A stretch of DNA of 64,000 nt from Micromonospora sp. WMMD1128 (GTDB taxonomy: Bacteria > Actinomycetota > Actinomycetes > Mycobacteriales > Micromonosporaceae), in NCBI RefSeq assembly GCF_027497235.1, contig NZ_CP114902.1:4986001-5050000 (forward strand), in the 5' to 3' direction. Positions 47,612-57,099 of the stretch are shown in pieces. The notes beneath the pieces were generated by a model. The model was not told where the DNA came from. It searched no databases and worked only from the letters and a program-made list of their open reading frames with translations. Each line of letters starts with the position of its first letter. The stretch's first letter is position 1. Both the position numbers and the translations under genes were made by a program.

Positions 47612-48508
47612 TCAACGCCTGCCGAACAGCGCGTCGATCTCGGCGCGGTGCGGGAGTGCCACGGACGCGCCGAGCTTGCGGACGCAGGCCGCCCCGGCCG
47701 CCGCCGCCCAGCGCACCGCCTCGGCCAGGTCCCGGCCCTCGCCCCAGGCCACGGCGAGCGCGGCGGTGAAGGCATCCCCGGCCGCGGTGGAGTCGACCAC
47801 GTCCACCGGCACCGCCGGCACGTGCTCCGCCGCCCGGTCGCGGTCGACGTACCAGGCGCCGTCGCCGCCGAGCGTGAGCACCGCGCGGGGCACCAGGTCG
47901 AGCAGCGCCGCCGGCTCGTCCCGGCCGCGACCGGTGAGCGCCTGCGCCTCCGGCTCGTTGACCACCAGCAGGTCGGTCGCGGCCAGCAGTTCCGCCGGCA
48001 GCGGCCGGGCCGGCGCCGCGTTGAGCACCACCCGGGTGCCGGCGGACCGGGCCGCCAGCGCCGCCTCGGTCACCGTCTCGACCGGCACCTCAAGCTGCGC
48101 GACGAGCACATCCGCCTCGCGTACGGCGGCCAGCTCGTCCTCGGTGAGCCCGAGGAACGCCTCGTTCGCGCCGGGGGTGACCAGGATCGCGTTCTCCCCC
48201 GCGCCGCCCACCATGACCAGGGCGACGCCGGACGGGCCGTACGCCACCCGGAGGTGCTCGGTGTCGACGCCGGCCGCGGTGATCCGGGCGCGGAGGGTGA
48301 CACCGAACGAGTCCGAGCCGATCGCGCCGAGGAAGACGCAGGACGCGCCGGCGCGTACCGCGGCGACCGCCTGGTTGGCGCCCTTGCCGCCGGGCAGCAT
48401 GACGAAGTCGCTGCCGAGCACCGTCTCGCCCGGCCGGGGCAGCGCGGCGGCGGCGCCCACCAGGTCCATGTTGGCGCTGCCGACGACGGCGATCCGGGTC
48501 TGCGGCAT
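47612..48508 (-). CDS. rbsK: Ribokinase (PfkB family)
   Basis: 298 residues. It phosphorylates a sugar, most likely ribose, with ATP. The PfkB signatures are present: VGSANMDLVG at the start, PGGKGANQAVAAVRAG near 40 and DSTAAGDAFTAALA near 245, with catalytic Asp in AGDAF. No ribose transporter is adjacent. The ATG at 48508 is 8 bp after the stop of the ABC ATPase gene on the same strand. Confidence 0.9.
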   Translation of the reverse strand: MPQTRIAVVGSANMDLVGAAAALPRPGETVLGSDFVMLPGGKGANQAVAAVRAGASCVFLGAIGSDSFGVTLRARITAAGVDTEHLRVAYGPSGVALVMVGGAGENAILVTPGANEAFLGLTEDELAAVREADVLVAQLEVPVETVTEAALAARSAGTRVVLNAAPARPLPAELLAATDLLVVNEPEAQALTGRGRDEPAALLDLVPRAVLTLGGDGAWYVDRDRAAEHVPAVPVDVVDSTAAGDAFTAALAVAWGEGRDLAEAVRWAAAAGAACVRKLGASVALPHRAEIDALFGRR

Positions 48509-48515
48509 GACGCGG

Positions 48516-49355
48516 TCAGCCCGCCCGCGCGGTCCAGCGTTCGCCGGCCCGCGAGACGACGAGCGGCAGGCCGAACGTCTTCGACAGGTTGTCGGCGGTG
48601 AGCACGTCGGCGAGCAGGCCCTGCGCCACCACCCCGCCCTCGCGCAGCAGCAGCGCGTGGGTGAAGCCCGGCGGGATCTCCTCGACGTGGTGGGTGACGA
48701 GCACGATGGCCGGCGCGTCCGGGTCGTACGCCAGCTCGGCGAGCCGGGCGACCAGGTCCTCCCGACCGCCCAGGTCGAGCCCGGCGGCGGGTTCGTCGAG
48801 GAGCAGCAGCTCCGGGTCGGTCATCAGGGCGCGGGCGATCTGCACCCGTTTGCGCTCGCCCTCGGAAAGCGTGCCGTACGCCCGATCGGCGAGGTGGCCG
48901 ACCCCGAACTGGCTCAGCAGCGCGGCGGCCCGCACCTCGTCGGTGCGGTCGTAGCTCTCGCGGAAGCGGCCGACCACCGCCCAGGCGGCGGTCACCACCA
49001 CGTCGGTGACGCGCTCGTCGGTGGGGATCCGCTCGGCGAGGGTGGCGGTGGAGAGCCCGATCCGGGTACGCAGCTCGTTGACGTCGGTGCGGCCGATGCG
49101 CTCGCCGAGCACGTGCGCGACGCCGTCGCTCGGGTACAGCCGGCCGGCGGCCAGGTTGAGCAGGGTGCTCTTGCCGGCGCCGTTCGGGCCGAGCAGCACC
49201 CACCGTTCGTCCAGTTCGACCCGCCAGTCGACGTCGCGCACCAGCGCGGTGCCGGAGCGCCTGACGCCGACCCCGTCCAGGCTGACCACCAGATCCGCGT
49301 CCACGGTCGAGGGGGCGGGGGCCCCGGCGGCGCCGGGGATCAGGTCACCAGTCAC
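48516..49355 (-). CDS. ABC transporter ATP-binding protein (stand-alone)
   Basis: 279 residues. Walker A GPNGAGKST, ABC signature LSEGERKRVQIARAL, Walker B LLLLDEPAAGLDL and the switch His in VLVTHHVEEI are all present. The type is ModF/YlmA-like, with a single cassette and no membrane gene adjacent, so it may serve a non-transport role or a distant permease. GTG 49355 precedes a short Pro/Ala leader. Divergent from a second ABC system starting at 49459. Confidence 0.88.
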   Translation of the reverse strand: MTGDLIPGAAGAPAPSTVDADLVVSLDGVGVRRSGTALVRDVDWRVELDERWVLLGPNGAGKSTLLNLAAGRLYPSDGVAHVLGERIGRTDVNELRTRIGLSTATLAERIPTDERVTDVVVTAAWAVVGRFRESYDRTDEVRAAALLSQFGVGHLADRAYGTLSEGERKRVQIARALMTDPELLLLDEPAAGLDLGGREDLVARLAELAYDPDAPAIVLVTHHVEEIPPGFTHALLLREGGVVAQGLLADVLTADNLSKTFGLPLVVSRAGERWTARAG

Positions 49356-49458
49356 CGCCCCATCCAACCACGCACCGGCCCGTCGCCCCCCACGGGCGGC
49401 GGCGCCGCCATAGGGTGGGGCGCCGTGTCGTTGGTCACCGCCGGAGGAAGGACGACTC

Positions 49459-49491
49459 ATGCCCGACCCCTGCCGGGAGCAAGGCGGATGA
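49459..49491 (+). CDS. Putative 10-residue leader peptide upstream of ABC exporter
   Basis: ATG at 49459 opens a frame coding MPDPCREQGG and stops at TGA 49489-49491, overlapping the ATG of the ABC ATPase gene (49488) by four bases. It has a much stronger ribosome site (GGAGGAAGG, 5 nt spacing) than the ABC gene itself. This suggests translational coupling from a short upstream frame, or that ribosomes load here. It is very short, so chance is possible. Confidence 0.45.
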   Translation: MPDPCREQGG

Positions 49492-50492
49492 GCGCGGTCA
49501 TCGAGATCGCCGGTCTTCGCAAGACGTTCCAGACCCTGCGCCACGGTCGGCGGGTCGCCGTCGACGACTTCCACATGCTTGTCGAGGCCGGCCAGGTGCA
49601 CGGGTTCCTGGGGCCGAACGGCTCCGGCAAGACGACCACGTTGCGTGCCCTGCTCGGGCTGGTCCGGCCGGACCACGGCTGGATGCACGTGCTGGGCGTC
49701 CGGTCGCCCGAGCAGCTGCCCGAGGTGGCCGGGCGGGTCGGCGCGATCGTGGAGAGCCCGCAGTTCTTCGGCAACTTCACCGGGCACCGGACGCTGCGGT
49801 TGCTGGCCCTGGCCGGCGGCGTGCCCACCAGCCGGGTGGACGAGGTGCTGGAGCGGGTCGGCCTGCGGGACCGGGGCGGGGAGCGGGTGAAGGGCTACTC
49901 GCTGGGCATGAAGCAGCGCCTGGCGGTCGCCTCGGCCCTGCTCAAGCGCCCGGAGCTGCTGATCCTGGACGAGCCGGCGAACGGGCTGGACCCGGCCGGC
50001 ATCCGGGAGATGCGCGACCTGACCCGCTCGCTCGCCGAGGCCGGGGTGACCGTGCTGCTGTCCAGCCACATCCTCGCCGAGATCCAGCTCATCTGTGACC
50101 ACGTGACGATCGTCAGCCGCGGGCGGCGGGTGGCGTACGGGCCGGTGCACGAGGTGCTGGCCGGCTTCGACGAGCACCAGTGGCAGGTGCGGGTGGCCGA
50201 CCTCGACCAGGCCGCGGAGCTGCTGGGCCGGGCCGGGCTGTCGGTGACCGGCAACCCCGACCACCTGGTGGTGACCGGCGTGGTCGACCCCGAGGTGATC
50301 AGCCGCACGCTTGGTGAGCAGGGGCTGTGGGTGCGCGAGCTGGTGCCGCTGCGGCCCGATCTGGAGAGCGTCTTCCTGGAGCTGACCGGCGACCACGAGC
50401 ACGTGGCGGTGCCGCGGCAGGTGGACGGCGCCCCGGCGTACGACGGTGTGATCGACCTGGACGTCCGGGACAGCCGGGAGGTGGACGCGTGA
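49488..50492 (+). CDS. ABC transporter ATP-binding protein (exporter type)
   Basis: 334 residues. Walker A GPNGSGKTT near 40, YSLGMKQRLAVASAL signature, Walker B LLILDEPANGLDPAG and H-switch LLSSHILAEI; residues 230-334 form an accessory domain typical of BcrA/DrrA-like drug or bacteriocin export ATPases. The downstream permease overlaps by four bases (GTGA), so the pair forms one two-component exporter. Substrate unknown. Confidence 0.92.
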   Translation: MSAVIEIAGLRKTFQTLRHGRRVAVDDFHMLVEAGQVHGFLGPNGSGKTTTLRALLGLVRPDHGWMHVLGVRSPEQLPEVAGRVGAIVESPQFFGNFTGHRTLRLLALAGGVPTSRVDEVLERVGLRDRGGERVKGYSLGMKQRLAVASALLKRPELLILDEPANGLDPAGIREMRDLTRSLAEAGVTVLLSSHILAEIQLICDHVTIVSRGRRVAYGPVHEVLAGFDEHQWQVRVADLDQAAELLGRAGLSVTGNPDHLVVTGVVDPEVISRTLGEQGLWVRELVPLRPDLESVFLELTGDHEHVAVPRQVDGAPAYDGVIDLDVRDSREVDA

Positions 50493-51499
50493 ACCTGGTC
50501 CGTGCCGAGTTGGAGCGGCTCGTCGCCCGGCGCTTCGTGCAGCTCATGGTGGTGTTGCTGGCCGCCGCGTTCGCGGTGACGGTGGTGACCACGCTCGGCG
50601 GGTCGCACCGGCCGACGCCGGTGGAGCTGGGCCGGGCCAACGCGCAGGCCGCCGAGGAGGTGCGCCGGCTGGAGATGACGTTCGACCGCTGTCTGCGGAT
50701 CAAGGCGGGCACGGTCGCCCCGGACGAGAACGACTACCTGCCGCGGGACTGCGCCCAGATCGACCCGGCCCAGTCCGACCGGTTGCCGACCGCGTCCGAC
50801 TATCTCAGCGGCGTCTTCGTCTTCAGCAAGGAGGCCGAGCCGCTGCTCTACTTCCTGATCGCGTTCCTGGCGCTGTTCGGGTTCCTGGTCGGCGCGTCCT
50901 ACATCGGGGCGGACCTGAACTCGGGCGGGGTGGTCAACCTGCTGTTGTGGCGGCCACGCCGCCGGACCGTGCTCGCCACGAAGCTCGGCACGCTGCTGGG
51001 CGGCGTGCTGGGGCTGTCCGTGCTGGCGTCGGTGGCCTACCTCGGGGCGTTCTGGCTGATCGGCCAGGCGTCCGGGCTGACCGGCCGGATGGGCGGCGAG
51101 TTCTGGGCGTCGCTCGGCGCGGTCTGGGCGCGCGGCATGGTGCTGGTGCTGCTGGCCGCGGCGCTCGGGTTCGCCATGGCCACGCTGGGTCGGCACACCT
51201 CGGCGGCGCTCGGCACGGTCGCGGCGTACGTGGTGGTGTGGGAGCTGGGCGCGCGACTGGTGTTCCAGATCCTCCAGGTCGGCCGCCCGGACCGGTTCAT
51301 GCTCTCCAGCTATCTGGGCGCGTGGCTCGCCGGTGAGGCGCGGTTCTGGGACGGCAACGCGTGCCGCCCCGGGATCTCCGGCTTCTGCGACGGCTCGTAC
51401 ACGCTCGGCTGGCCGTCGGGTCTGGTGGTCCTGCTCGGTCTGACGGCCGCGCTGGTGGCCGCCGCGTTCGCGGTGTTCCGCCGCCGCGACCTGATCTGA
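50489..51499 (+). CDS. ABC-2 type transporter permease
   Basis: 336 residues. One N-terminal membrane segment (about 18-35) is followed by a large extracytoplasmic loop (to about 115) with two Cys (FDRCLRIK and PRDCAQI) that could form a disulfide, then five more membrane segments. The GTG start overlaps the stop of the ATPase gene. Together they probably export a hydrophobic compound or peptide. Confidence 0.9.
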   Translation: MNLVRAELERLVARRFVQLMVVLLAAAFAVTVVTTLGGSHRPTPVELGRANAQAAEEVRRLEMTFDRCLRIKAGTVAPDENDYLPRDCAQIDPAQSDRLPTASDYLSGVFVFSKEAEPLLYFLIAFLALFGFLVGASYIGADLNSGGVVNLLLWRPRRRTVLATKLGTLLGGVLGLSVLASVAYLGAFWLIGQASGLTGRMGGEFWASLGAVWARGMVLVLLAAALGFAMATLGRHTSAALGTVAAYVVVWELGARLVFQILQVGRPDRFMLSSYLGAWLAGEARFWDGNACRPGISGFCDGSYTLGWPSGLVVLLGLTAALVAAAFAVFRRRDLI

Positions 51500-51551
51500 G
51501 CGCGCCGACCCGCGCCACCGCCGGAGCGGCGGGGCGTCGGAGCGGCGGCGG

Positions 51552-52757
51552 TCAGCCGACCGTCGAGCCGAACACCTCGTCGCGGACCGCATCGAGCGCG
51601 GTACGCAACGCGCCGCGCAGGATCGGCTCCTCGGTCAGGCCCGTGGTCACCACCCGGGGCCGGACCAGCGTGATCGCGGCGACCTCGCGCTGCACCCGCT
51701 CGGCCAGCGCGGCCCCGCCCGCCCGACCGACCGCGCCGGCGAGCACCACGAGCGGCGGGTCGAGCACCACGCAGGTGCTGGCCACGCCGAGGGCCAGCCG
51801 GCGGGCCAACTCGTCGAGCACCGGCCCGCCGTCGGCGCCGGCGGCGATGGCGGCCCGCACGGCCTCGGCGGCCCGGGCCGCCGCGACGCCCTGCTCGGCC
51901 GCGTCGGCCGTGGCGAAGCCGTGCTCGGCGGCCACCGCGCGCACCGCGTCGGCGCCGGCGAGCTGCTGGAACGCCGGTTTGGCGCGCCGGGACACGTCGC
52001 GCGGGATGGGCACGCCGGGCACCGGCAGGTAGCCGATCTCGCCGGCCGCGCCGCTGCTGCCGTGGTGCAACCGGCCGCCCAGCATGATCGCCAGGCCGAC
52101 GCCGGCGTCCACCCAGACCAGCACGAAGTCGGCGGTGCCCTGGGCCGCGCCCGACTGCGCCTCGGCCACCGCGGCCAGGTTCACGTCGTTCTCGAACAGC
52201 ACCGGGGTGGCCAGGTCCTCGCGGAGCGCGGCGAGCAGGCCGCTGTGCCAGCGTGGCAGGTTGAACGCGAACGTGATGTCGCCGGTCTGCGGGTCGACCA
52301 GGCCGGGGGTGCCGAGCACGACGCGCCGGACCGCGGACAGCTCCGCGCCGGCGCTGCTGGCCGCCTGCACGACGGCGTTGTGCACCACGCCGACCGGGTC
52401 GTCGGTGTCCTTCGTGGACTGCTCCACCCGCCCGGCGACCACGCCGGTGATGTCCGCGCAGGCGGCCACCACCCGCTCCGCGCCGACGTCCACCCCGACG
52501 ACGTACGCGCTGCCCGGACGCACCGCGTAGAGCTGGGCGTTCGGGCCCCGCCCGCCGGCCTGCTCGCCGACCCGGGCGACCAGACCCCGCTCCTCCAGCC
52601 GCTCGACGAGCTGGGACGCGGTGACCTTGGACAGCCCGGTCAGCTCGCCGATCCGGGCCCGGGTCAGCGGCCCGCGCTCGAGCAGCAACTCCAGCGCCGC
52701 GCGGTCGTTGAGCGCCCGCAACAGTCGGGGGGTGCCGGGCAGCCGGGTCGCACTCAT
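51552..52757 (-). CDS. ROK-family transcriptional regulator
   Basis: 401 residues. A winged helix at about 15-75 (LLLERGPLTRARIGELTGLSKVTASQLVERLEERGLV) is fused to a ROK sugar-kinase-like domain (DVGAERVV near 93, GTPGLVDPQTG near 145). The zinc-site Cys-rich motif of many ROK proteins is not evident. It is divergent from the GH3 hexosaminidase by 123 bp, so an amino sugar is the likely effector. A TTTCC...GGAAA arrangement at 52773-52798 is a weak candidate operator. Confidence 0.92.
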   Translation of the reverse strand: MSATRLPGTPRLLRALNDRAALELLLERGPLTRARIGELTGLSKVTASQLVERLEERGLVARVGEQAGGRGPNAQLYAVRPGSAYVVGVDVGAERVVAACADITGVVAGRVEQSTKDTDDPVGVVHNAVVQAASSAGAELSAVRRVVLGTPGLVDPQTGDITFAFNLPRWHSGLLAALREDLATPVLFENDVNLAAVAEAQSGAAQGTADFVLVWVDAGVGLAIMLGGRLHHGSSGAAGEIGYLPVPGVPIPRDVSRRAKPAFQQLAGADAVRAVAAEHGFATADAAEQGVAAARAAEAVRAAIAAGADGGPVLDELARRLALGVASTCVVLDPPLVVLAGAVGRAGGAALAERVQREVAAITLVRPRVVTTGLTEEPILRGALRTALDAVRDEVFGSTVG

Positions 52758-52880
52758 GCCAACGTCCTCAATTTTCCGTAAGGTTCCGCACCAGGAAACG
52801 CCTGCCGAAGGGTGCCCGTTAGCGTATCGGCCACCGAGGTTCGACCGAGGTCGGACGATCCGGCAGGGAAAGGGGCACAA

Positions 52881-54335
52881 GTGGGGCTGGATCCAGGACT
52901 GCGCCGGCTGGCGCTCGGCACGTTGCTTGCCGCGTACCCCGGTCCGGTCCCGCCGGGCTGGGCGGTCGACCTGCTCGGCGACGGGCTCGCCGGGCACACC
53001 CTGTTCGGCACGAACGTCCACGATCCGGCCCAGCTGGCGGCGTCCACGGCGGCGCTGCGGGCCGGCCGCCCGGACGTGATCGTGGCGATCGACGAGGAGG
53101 GCGGGGACGTCACCCGGCTGGCGCATGCCACCGGCAGCCCGTACCCGGGCAACGCCGCGCTCGGCGCGGTCGACGACCCGGACCTCACCCGGGCGGTGTA
53201 CGCGGCGATCGGCGCGGAACTGGCGGCGCTCGGCGTCACCCTCGACCTGGCGCCCACCGTCGACGTGAACACCGCCGACGAGAACCCGGTGATCGGCACC
53301 CGCTCGTTCGGCGCGGACCCGGGGCGGGTGGCGGTCCACTCGGCCGCCGCGGTCACCGGCCTCCAGTCGACGGGCGTGGCCGCCTGCGCCAAGCACTTCC
53401 CCGGGCACGGCGCCACGGTCGCCGACTCGCACCACGAGCTGCCCACCGTCGACGTGTCGCCGGCCGTGCTGCGGCAGCGGGACCTGCCGCCGTTCGCCGC
53501 GGTGGTCGACGCCGGCGTCCGGGCGGTGATGACCGCGCACATCCGGGTGCCGGCGTTGACCGGCGACGGTCCGGCCACGTTCAGCCGCGCGGTCCTGCAC
53601 GACCTGCTGCGCGTCGAGTTCGGCTTCACCGGCGCGGTGGTCACCGACGCGCTGGAGATGCAGGGCGCGGCGCTGGCCGCCGGCGGGGTGGGCCCGGCGG
53701 CGGTACGCGCGTTGGCCGCCGGCGCCGACCTGCTCTGCATCGGCGCCCGGGTCGACGCCGACCTGGTGGAGTTGGTCGCCGCCGAGATCGTCGCCGCGAT
53801 CGGTGCCGGCCGGCTCGATCGCGCCCGGGTGGAGGAGGCCGCCGGCCGGACCGCCACGCTTGCCGCGTGGACCGGACCGGCCGGCGTACCGGCTCCGGTG
53901 GTCGACGGCCTCGGCTACGCCGCCGCGCTGCGGGCGGTCCGCGTCGAGGGCGACCTTCCCGGGCCGGGCATCCCGCTCGTGGTGCAGGTGCACGCCCCGT
54001 CGACGGTCGCCGAGGGGCGGGTGCCGTGGGGGTTGGGCCCGCACCTGGCGCCCGGGGTCGAGCAGGCTCGCGTGGTGGCCGGCGAGACCGATCCGGCGCA
54101 GGTGCGCCGGCTCGCCGGGGCGCGACCGGTGGTGCTTGTCGGGCGGCACCTGCACCGGCTGCCCGGGGCGCGTGAGCTGGTCGAGGCGCTGGCCGCCGTG
54201 CATCCGGTGACGGTGGTGGAGATGGGTTGGCCGGGCGGGTGGCGGCCGGCCGGGGCGCGGGCCTTCGTCGCCACCTTCGGCGCCAGCCACGCCAACGGTC
54301 GCGCGGCGGCGCAGGTGCTCGGCCTCACCGACTGA
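52881..54335 (+). CDS. Glycoside hydrolase family 3, NagZ-like beta-N-acetylhexosaminidase
   Basis: 484 residues. KHFPGHG (171-177) with DSHHELP (182-188) is the NagZ-type acid/base loop including His184, and the nucleophile Asp256 lies in VTDALEM. It has no signal peptide, consistent with cytosolic recycling of wall muropeptides or chitin products. The region after residue 330 is a C-terminal alpha/beta domain found in longer actinobacterial members. GTG 52881 has AAGGGG 5 nt upstream; an earlier in-frame ATG looks non-coding. Confidence 0.92.
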   Translation: MGLDPGLRRLALGTLLAAYPGPVPPGWAVDLLGDGLAGHTLFGTNVHDPAQLAASTAALRAGRPDVIVAIDEEGGDVTRLAHATGSPYPGNAALGAVDDPDLTRAVYAAIGAELAALGVTLDLAPTVDVNTADENPVIGTRSFGADPGRVAVHSAAAVTGLQSTGVAACAKHFPGHGATVADSHHELPTVDVSPAVLRQRDLPPFAAVVDAGVRAVMTAHIRVPALTGDGPATFSRAVLHDLLRVEFGFTGAVVTDALEMQGAALAAGGVGPAAVRALAAGADLLCIGARVDADLVELVAAEIVAAIGAGRLDRARVEEAAGRTATLAAWTGPAGVPAPVVDGLGYAAALRAVRVEGDLPGPGIPLVVQVHAPSTVAEGRVPWGLGPHLAPGVEQARVVAGETDPAQVRRLAGARPVVLVGRHLHRLPGARELVEALAAVHPVTVVEMGWPGGWRPAGARAFVATFGASHANGRAAAQVLGLTD

Positions 54336-54470
54336 TCCGTACGCTGCGTCACGACCGCACCATTCGAAGTATCCGCAGGTCAGTCTAGAAAACGACAGCC
54401 CCATCCCCCTTGCTCCGCCCCCGGTCATGCACTTAGCGTTACCAGCGTTGGGGCCTGGAGGGAGCAGGCA

Positions 54471-54506
54471 GCGGACCGTGGATCCGGCCCGGGATCCACG
54501 GTCCGC
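54471..54506. terminator. Bidirectional terminator after the GH3 gene
   Basis: A 15-bp perfect stem (54471-54485 with 54492-54506, GCGGACCGTGGATCC) has a 6-nt loop between the convergent GH3 and GNAT genes. Confidence 0.85.
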
Positions 54507-54520
54507 GCCCGCGCCGCCGG

Positions 54521-55186
54521 TCAGTGCGGGGAGACGCCGAACGAGGTCCAGCCCCGGTCCGGGAATCCGGCCGCCTCGGCCACCCGGGCGGAGGCGTGGT
54601 TGCCGGCGTTGTGCACGTAGGTGGGGATCCGCCCCTCGTCCAGCACCCGCCGGGCCGCCTGCGCGACAAGCCGCCGGGCCAGTCCTCGTCCCCGCGCCGC
54701 CGGGACCGTGCCCACCGCCAACTCGTGCCCGTACGCGTCGTGCCGCTTGATCCCCACACCGGCGAGGTAGGCGCCGTCGGCGTCCCGGACCACGAGCACG
54801 TCGGCGTCGAACAGGTGCAGCCAGGGCGGGGCGCCGGGCACCGTCGGCGGCAGCCACTCCCCCACGTCCGGAAGCGGGGCCGGGCGGGTGCACCAGCGGA
54901 AGACACCGCAGTGCCAGGTGAGTTCCGGCGTGCCGACCGTCGCCGGCAGCGCGGGCAGCCACTCCCCGAGGGGCCGCCCGCGGACCAGCGCCCGGACCGC
55001 CTCGACACGCTGCGGGGGCACCGAGAGGACGGTGCTGTCACCCGCGGTCACGCCGACCGCCGGGCGCGGCCGACCGTCCCAGGCCGGGCGGGCGCGGCGG
55101 TAGGACCGGACCACGTGCAACCCCGGACCCGCCGGCCACTGCCCCAACCGGGTCGCCAGGTGCAGGGAGAGCCGCCGGTCGAGCAC
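54521..55186 (-). CDS. GNAT-family N-acetyltransferase
   Basis: 221 residues. The acetyl-CoA motif AVGTVPAARGRGLARRLVAQA is near 155-175 and the C-terminal NHASARVAEAAGF matches GNAT motif B. The N-terminal half may be a divergent second GNAT-like unit. The substrate is unknown. GTG 55186 is chosen because coding character begins here; the frame extends upstream to 55288 but would overlap the two-component promoter. Divergent from the response regulator. Confidence 0.85.
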   Translation of the reverse strand: MLDRRLSLHLATRLGQWPAGPGLHVVRSYRRARPAWDGRPRPAVGVTAGDSTVLSVPPQRVEAVRALVRGRPLGEWLPALPATVGTPELTWHCGVFRWCTRPAPLPDVGEWLPPTVPGAPPWLHLFDADVLVVRDADGAYLAGVGIKRHDAYGHELAVGTVPAARGRGLARRLVAQAARRVLDEGRIPTYVHNAGNHASARVAEAAGFPDRGWTSFGVSPH

Positions 55187-55304
55187 ATGATCATCGTACG
55201 CCGATCCGACCGGCCCGGACCGCTCTCGGCCGTAAGAACCTGGCAATGGATCGCCGTCCCGCCCGTGGCTACGCTGGCCTCCCGGCACGGGTGGGAGGTG
55301 CGGT

Positions 55305-56000
55305 GTGGCGCAGCGGGTGCTGGTGGTCGACGACGACCGGACGGTCGCCGACGTGGTCTGCCGCTACCTGGAGCACGCCGGCTACGAGGTCGAGCACGTC
55401 GGCGACGGGGCCGCCGCCCTGGCCAGCGTGGCCCGCCACCCGCCGCACCTGGTGGTGCTGGACCTGATGCTGCCCGTGCTCGACGGGTTGGAGGTGTGTC
55501 GGCGGCTGCGGGAGCGGCCGGACGGCGTACCCATCGTGATGCTCACCGCGCGCGGCGACGAGGCCGACCGGGTCCTCGGCCTGCAACTGGGCGCGGACGA
55601 CTACCTGAGCAAGCCGTTCTCCCCGCGGGAGCTGGTGCTGCGGGTCCGCTCGGTGCTGCGCCGGGCCGGCGGCGAGCCGGCCGGCGCCGCGCCGGAGCTG
55701 CTCGTCGACGGCGGCCTGGAGGTGGAGACCGGCCCCCGGGTGGCTCGCCTGCACGGCCGTGAGCTGACCCTGACGTTGCGCGAGTTCGACCTGCTGGCGC
55801 ACCTGATGCGGCATCCGGCGCGGGCGCTGCGCCGGGCCGAGTTGCTGGAACGGGTCTGGGGCTGGAGCTTCGGCGACCAGTCGACGGTGACCGTGCACGT
55901 GCGCCGGCTGCGGGAGAAGATCGAGACCGATCCGGCCCGGCCGCGCCGCATCGTCACCGTCTGGGGCGTCGGCTACCGGTACGAGCCGGCCGATGCGTGA
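55305..56000 (+). CDS. OmpR-family response regulator
   Basis: 231 residues. The receiver domain has the acidic pocket VVDDDR, phospho-acceptor Asp53 (LVVLDLMLP), MLTARG and the Lys in DYLSKPF; the C-terminal winged helix ends RPRRIVTVWGVGYRYEP. GTG 55305 follows GGGAGG. It overlaps the sensor kinase gene by 8 bp. Confidence 0.95.
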   Translation: MAQRVLVVDDDRTVADVVCRYLEHAGYEVEHVGDGAAALASVARHPPHLVVLDLMLPVLDGLEVCRRLRERPDGVPIVMLTARGDEADRVLGLQLGADDYLSKPFSPRELVLRVRSVLRRAGGEPAGAAPELLVDGGLEVETGPRVARLHGRELTLTLREFDLLAHLMRHPARALRRAELLERVWGWSFGDQSTVTVHVRRLREKIETDPARPRRIVTVWGVGYRYEPADA

Positions 56001-57015
56001 CCTCCTGCTGATCTTCGGCGTGGCGCTGGCCGCCGCGCTCGCGGTCGGGATGGCCGGCGCGGTGGCGCTGCGGCTGCTGCGCGGCCGGTCGATCACCGTG
56101 CACATCTCGGTGCTGCTGGTGATGACCGTCGCCGCGGTGGCCGCCGGGGTGGCGGGCGTCGCCCAGGCGATGTTCCTCTCCCCGCACGACCTCCAGGTGG
56201 TGCTGATCACGGTCTCCGCCGCAGCCGTGGTGACCCTGGCGGTGGGCTGGTCGTTCGGCCGCCGGCTGGCCGCCGCCGCCGTCTGGGCCGACCAGGCGCG
56301 TGCCCGGGAGCGGCAGATCGAGAAGGGCCGCCGGGACCTGGTCGCCTGGGTCTCGCACGACCTGCGCACCCCGCTCGCCGGGCTGCGGGCGATGGCCGAG
56401 GCGCTTGAGGACGGGGTGGTCCACCACCCGGTGACGGTGGCCGAGTACCACCGCCGGATCCGGGTGGAGACCGACCGGATGACGAGGCTCGTCGACGACC
56501 TGTTCGAGCTGTCCCGGATCAACGCCGGCGCGCTGCGGCTGACGCTGTCCACGGTGGCGCTCGGCGATGTGGTCTCCGACGCGCTGGCCGGCGCGGCGCC
56601 GCTGGCCGCCGCCCGCCGGATCCGGCTGGTCGCGCCCGAGGCGGGCTGGCCGTCGGTGCTCGCCAGCGAGCGGGAACTGGCCCGGGTGGTGGGCAACCTG
56701 CTGCTCAACGCGATCCGGTACACCCCGGTGGACGGGACGGTGCGGGTGGACGCCGGGCGGGAGGTGGACACCGCCTGGCTGGCCGTGGCGGACACCTGCG
56801 GTGGCATCCCGGAGGACGACCTGCCGCGGGTCTTCGACGTGGCGTTCCGGGGCGAGCCGGCCCGCACGCCGGCGGCGGTCGAGCCGGGTGGCTCGGGCGG
56901 GCTCGGGCTGGCGATCGTGCGCGGGCTGGTTGAGGCGCACGGCGGGCGGGTAGAGGTGCGGAACGTCAGCGACGGATGCCGGTTCGTGGTCCGCCTGCCG
57001 ATCGCCGCGATCTGA
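55993..57015 (+). CDS. Sensor histidine kinase
   Basis: 340 residues. Three to four membrane segments in residues 5-90 leave little extracytoplasmic sequence, so sensing is probably within or at the membrane. The HisKA domain has phospho-His122 (WVSHDLRTPL), and the ATPase domain shows NLLLNAIRYTP, DTCGGIPEDD and GGSGGLGLAIVRGLVEAHGG. Partner of the overlapping response regulator; the target genes are unknown. Confidence 0.95.
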   Translation: MRDLLLIFGVALAAALAVGMAGAVALRLLRGRSITVHISVLLVMTVAAVAAGVAGVAQAMFLSPHDLQVVLITVSAAAVVTLAVGWSFGRRLAAAAVWADQARARERQIEKGRRDLVAWVSHDLRTPLAGLRAMAEALEDGVVHHPVTVAEYHRRIRVETDRMTRLVDDLFELSRINAGALRLTLSTVALGDVVSDALAGAAPLAAARRIRLVAPEAGWPSVLASERELARVVGNLLLNAIRYTPVDGTVRVDAGREVDTAWLAVADTCGGIPEDDLPRVFDVAFRGEPARTPAAVEPGGSGGLGLAIVRGLVEAHGGRVEVRNVSDGCRFVVRLPIAAI

Positions 57016-57099
57016 CCCACCACCGGGGAACCGAACACATCGATCCTCCGTCATATTCATTTCCATACATGGACAAGTTTCTCTGGGACGGTAGTGGTC

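Noticed and set aside
52773..52798. ROK operator TTTCC...GGAAA between the ROK and GH3 genes
   Set aside because: The arms are short and separated by 16 bp with an unmatched centre, so it was mentioned in the gene entry but not listed as a site.
54376..54390. DasR-like site CAGTCTAGAAAAC near the GH3 gene
   Set aside because: Only the core TCTAGA resembles the ACTGGTCTAGACCACT-type consensus, and it lies after rather than before the GH3 gene.
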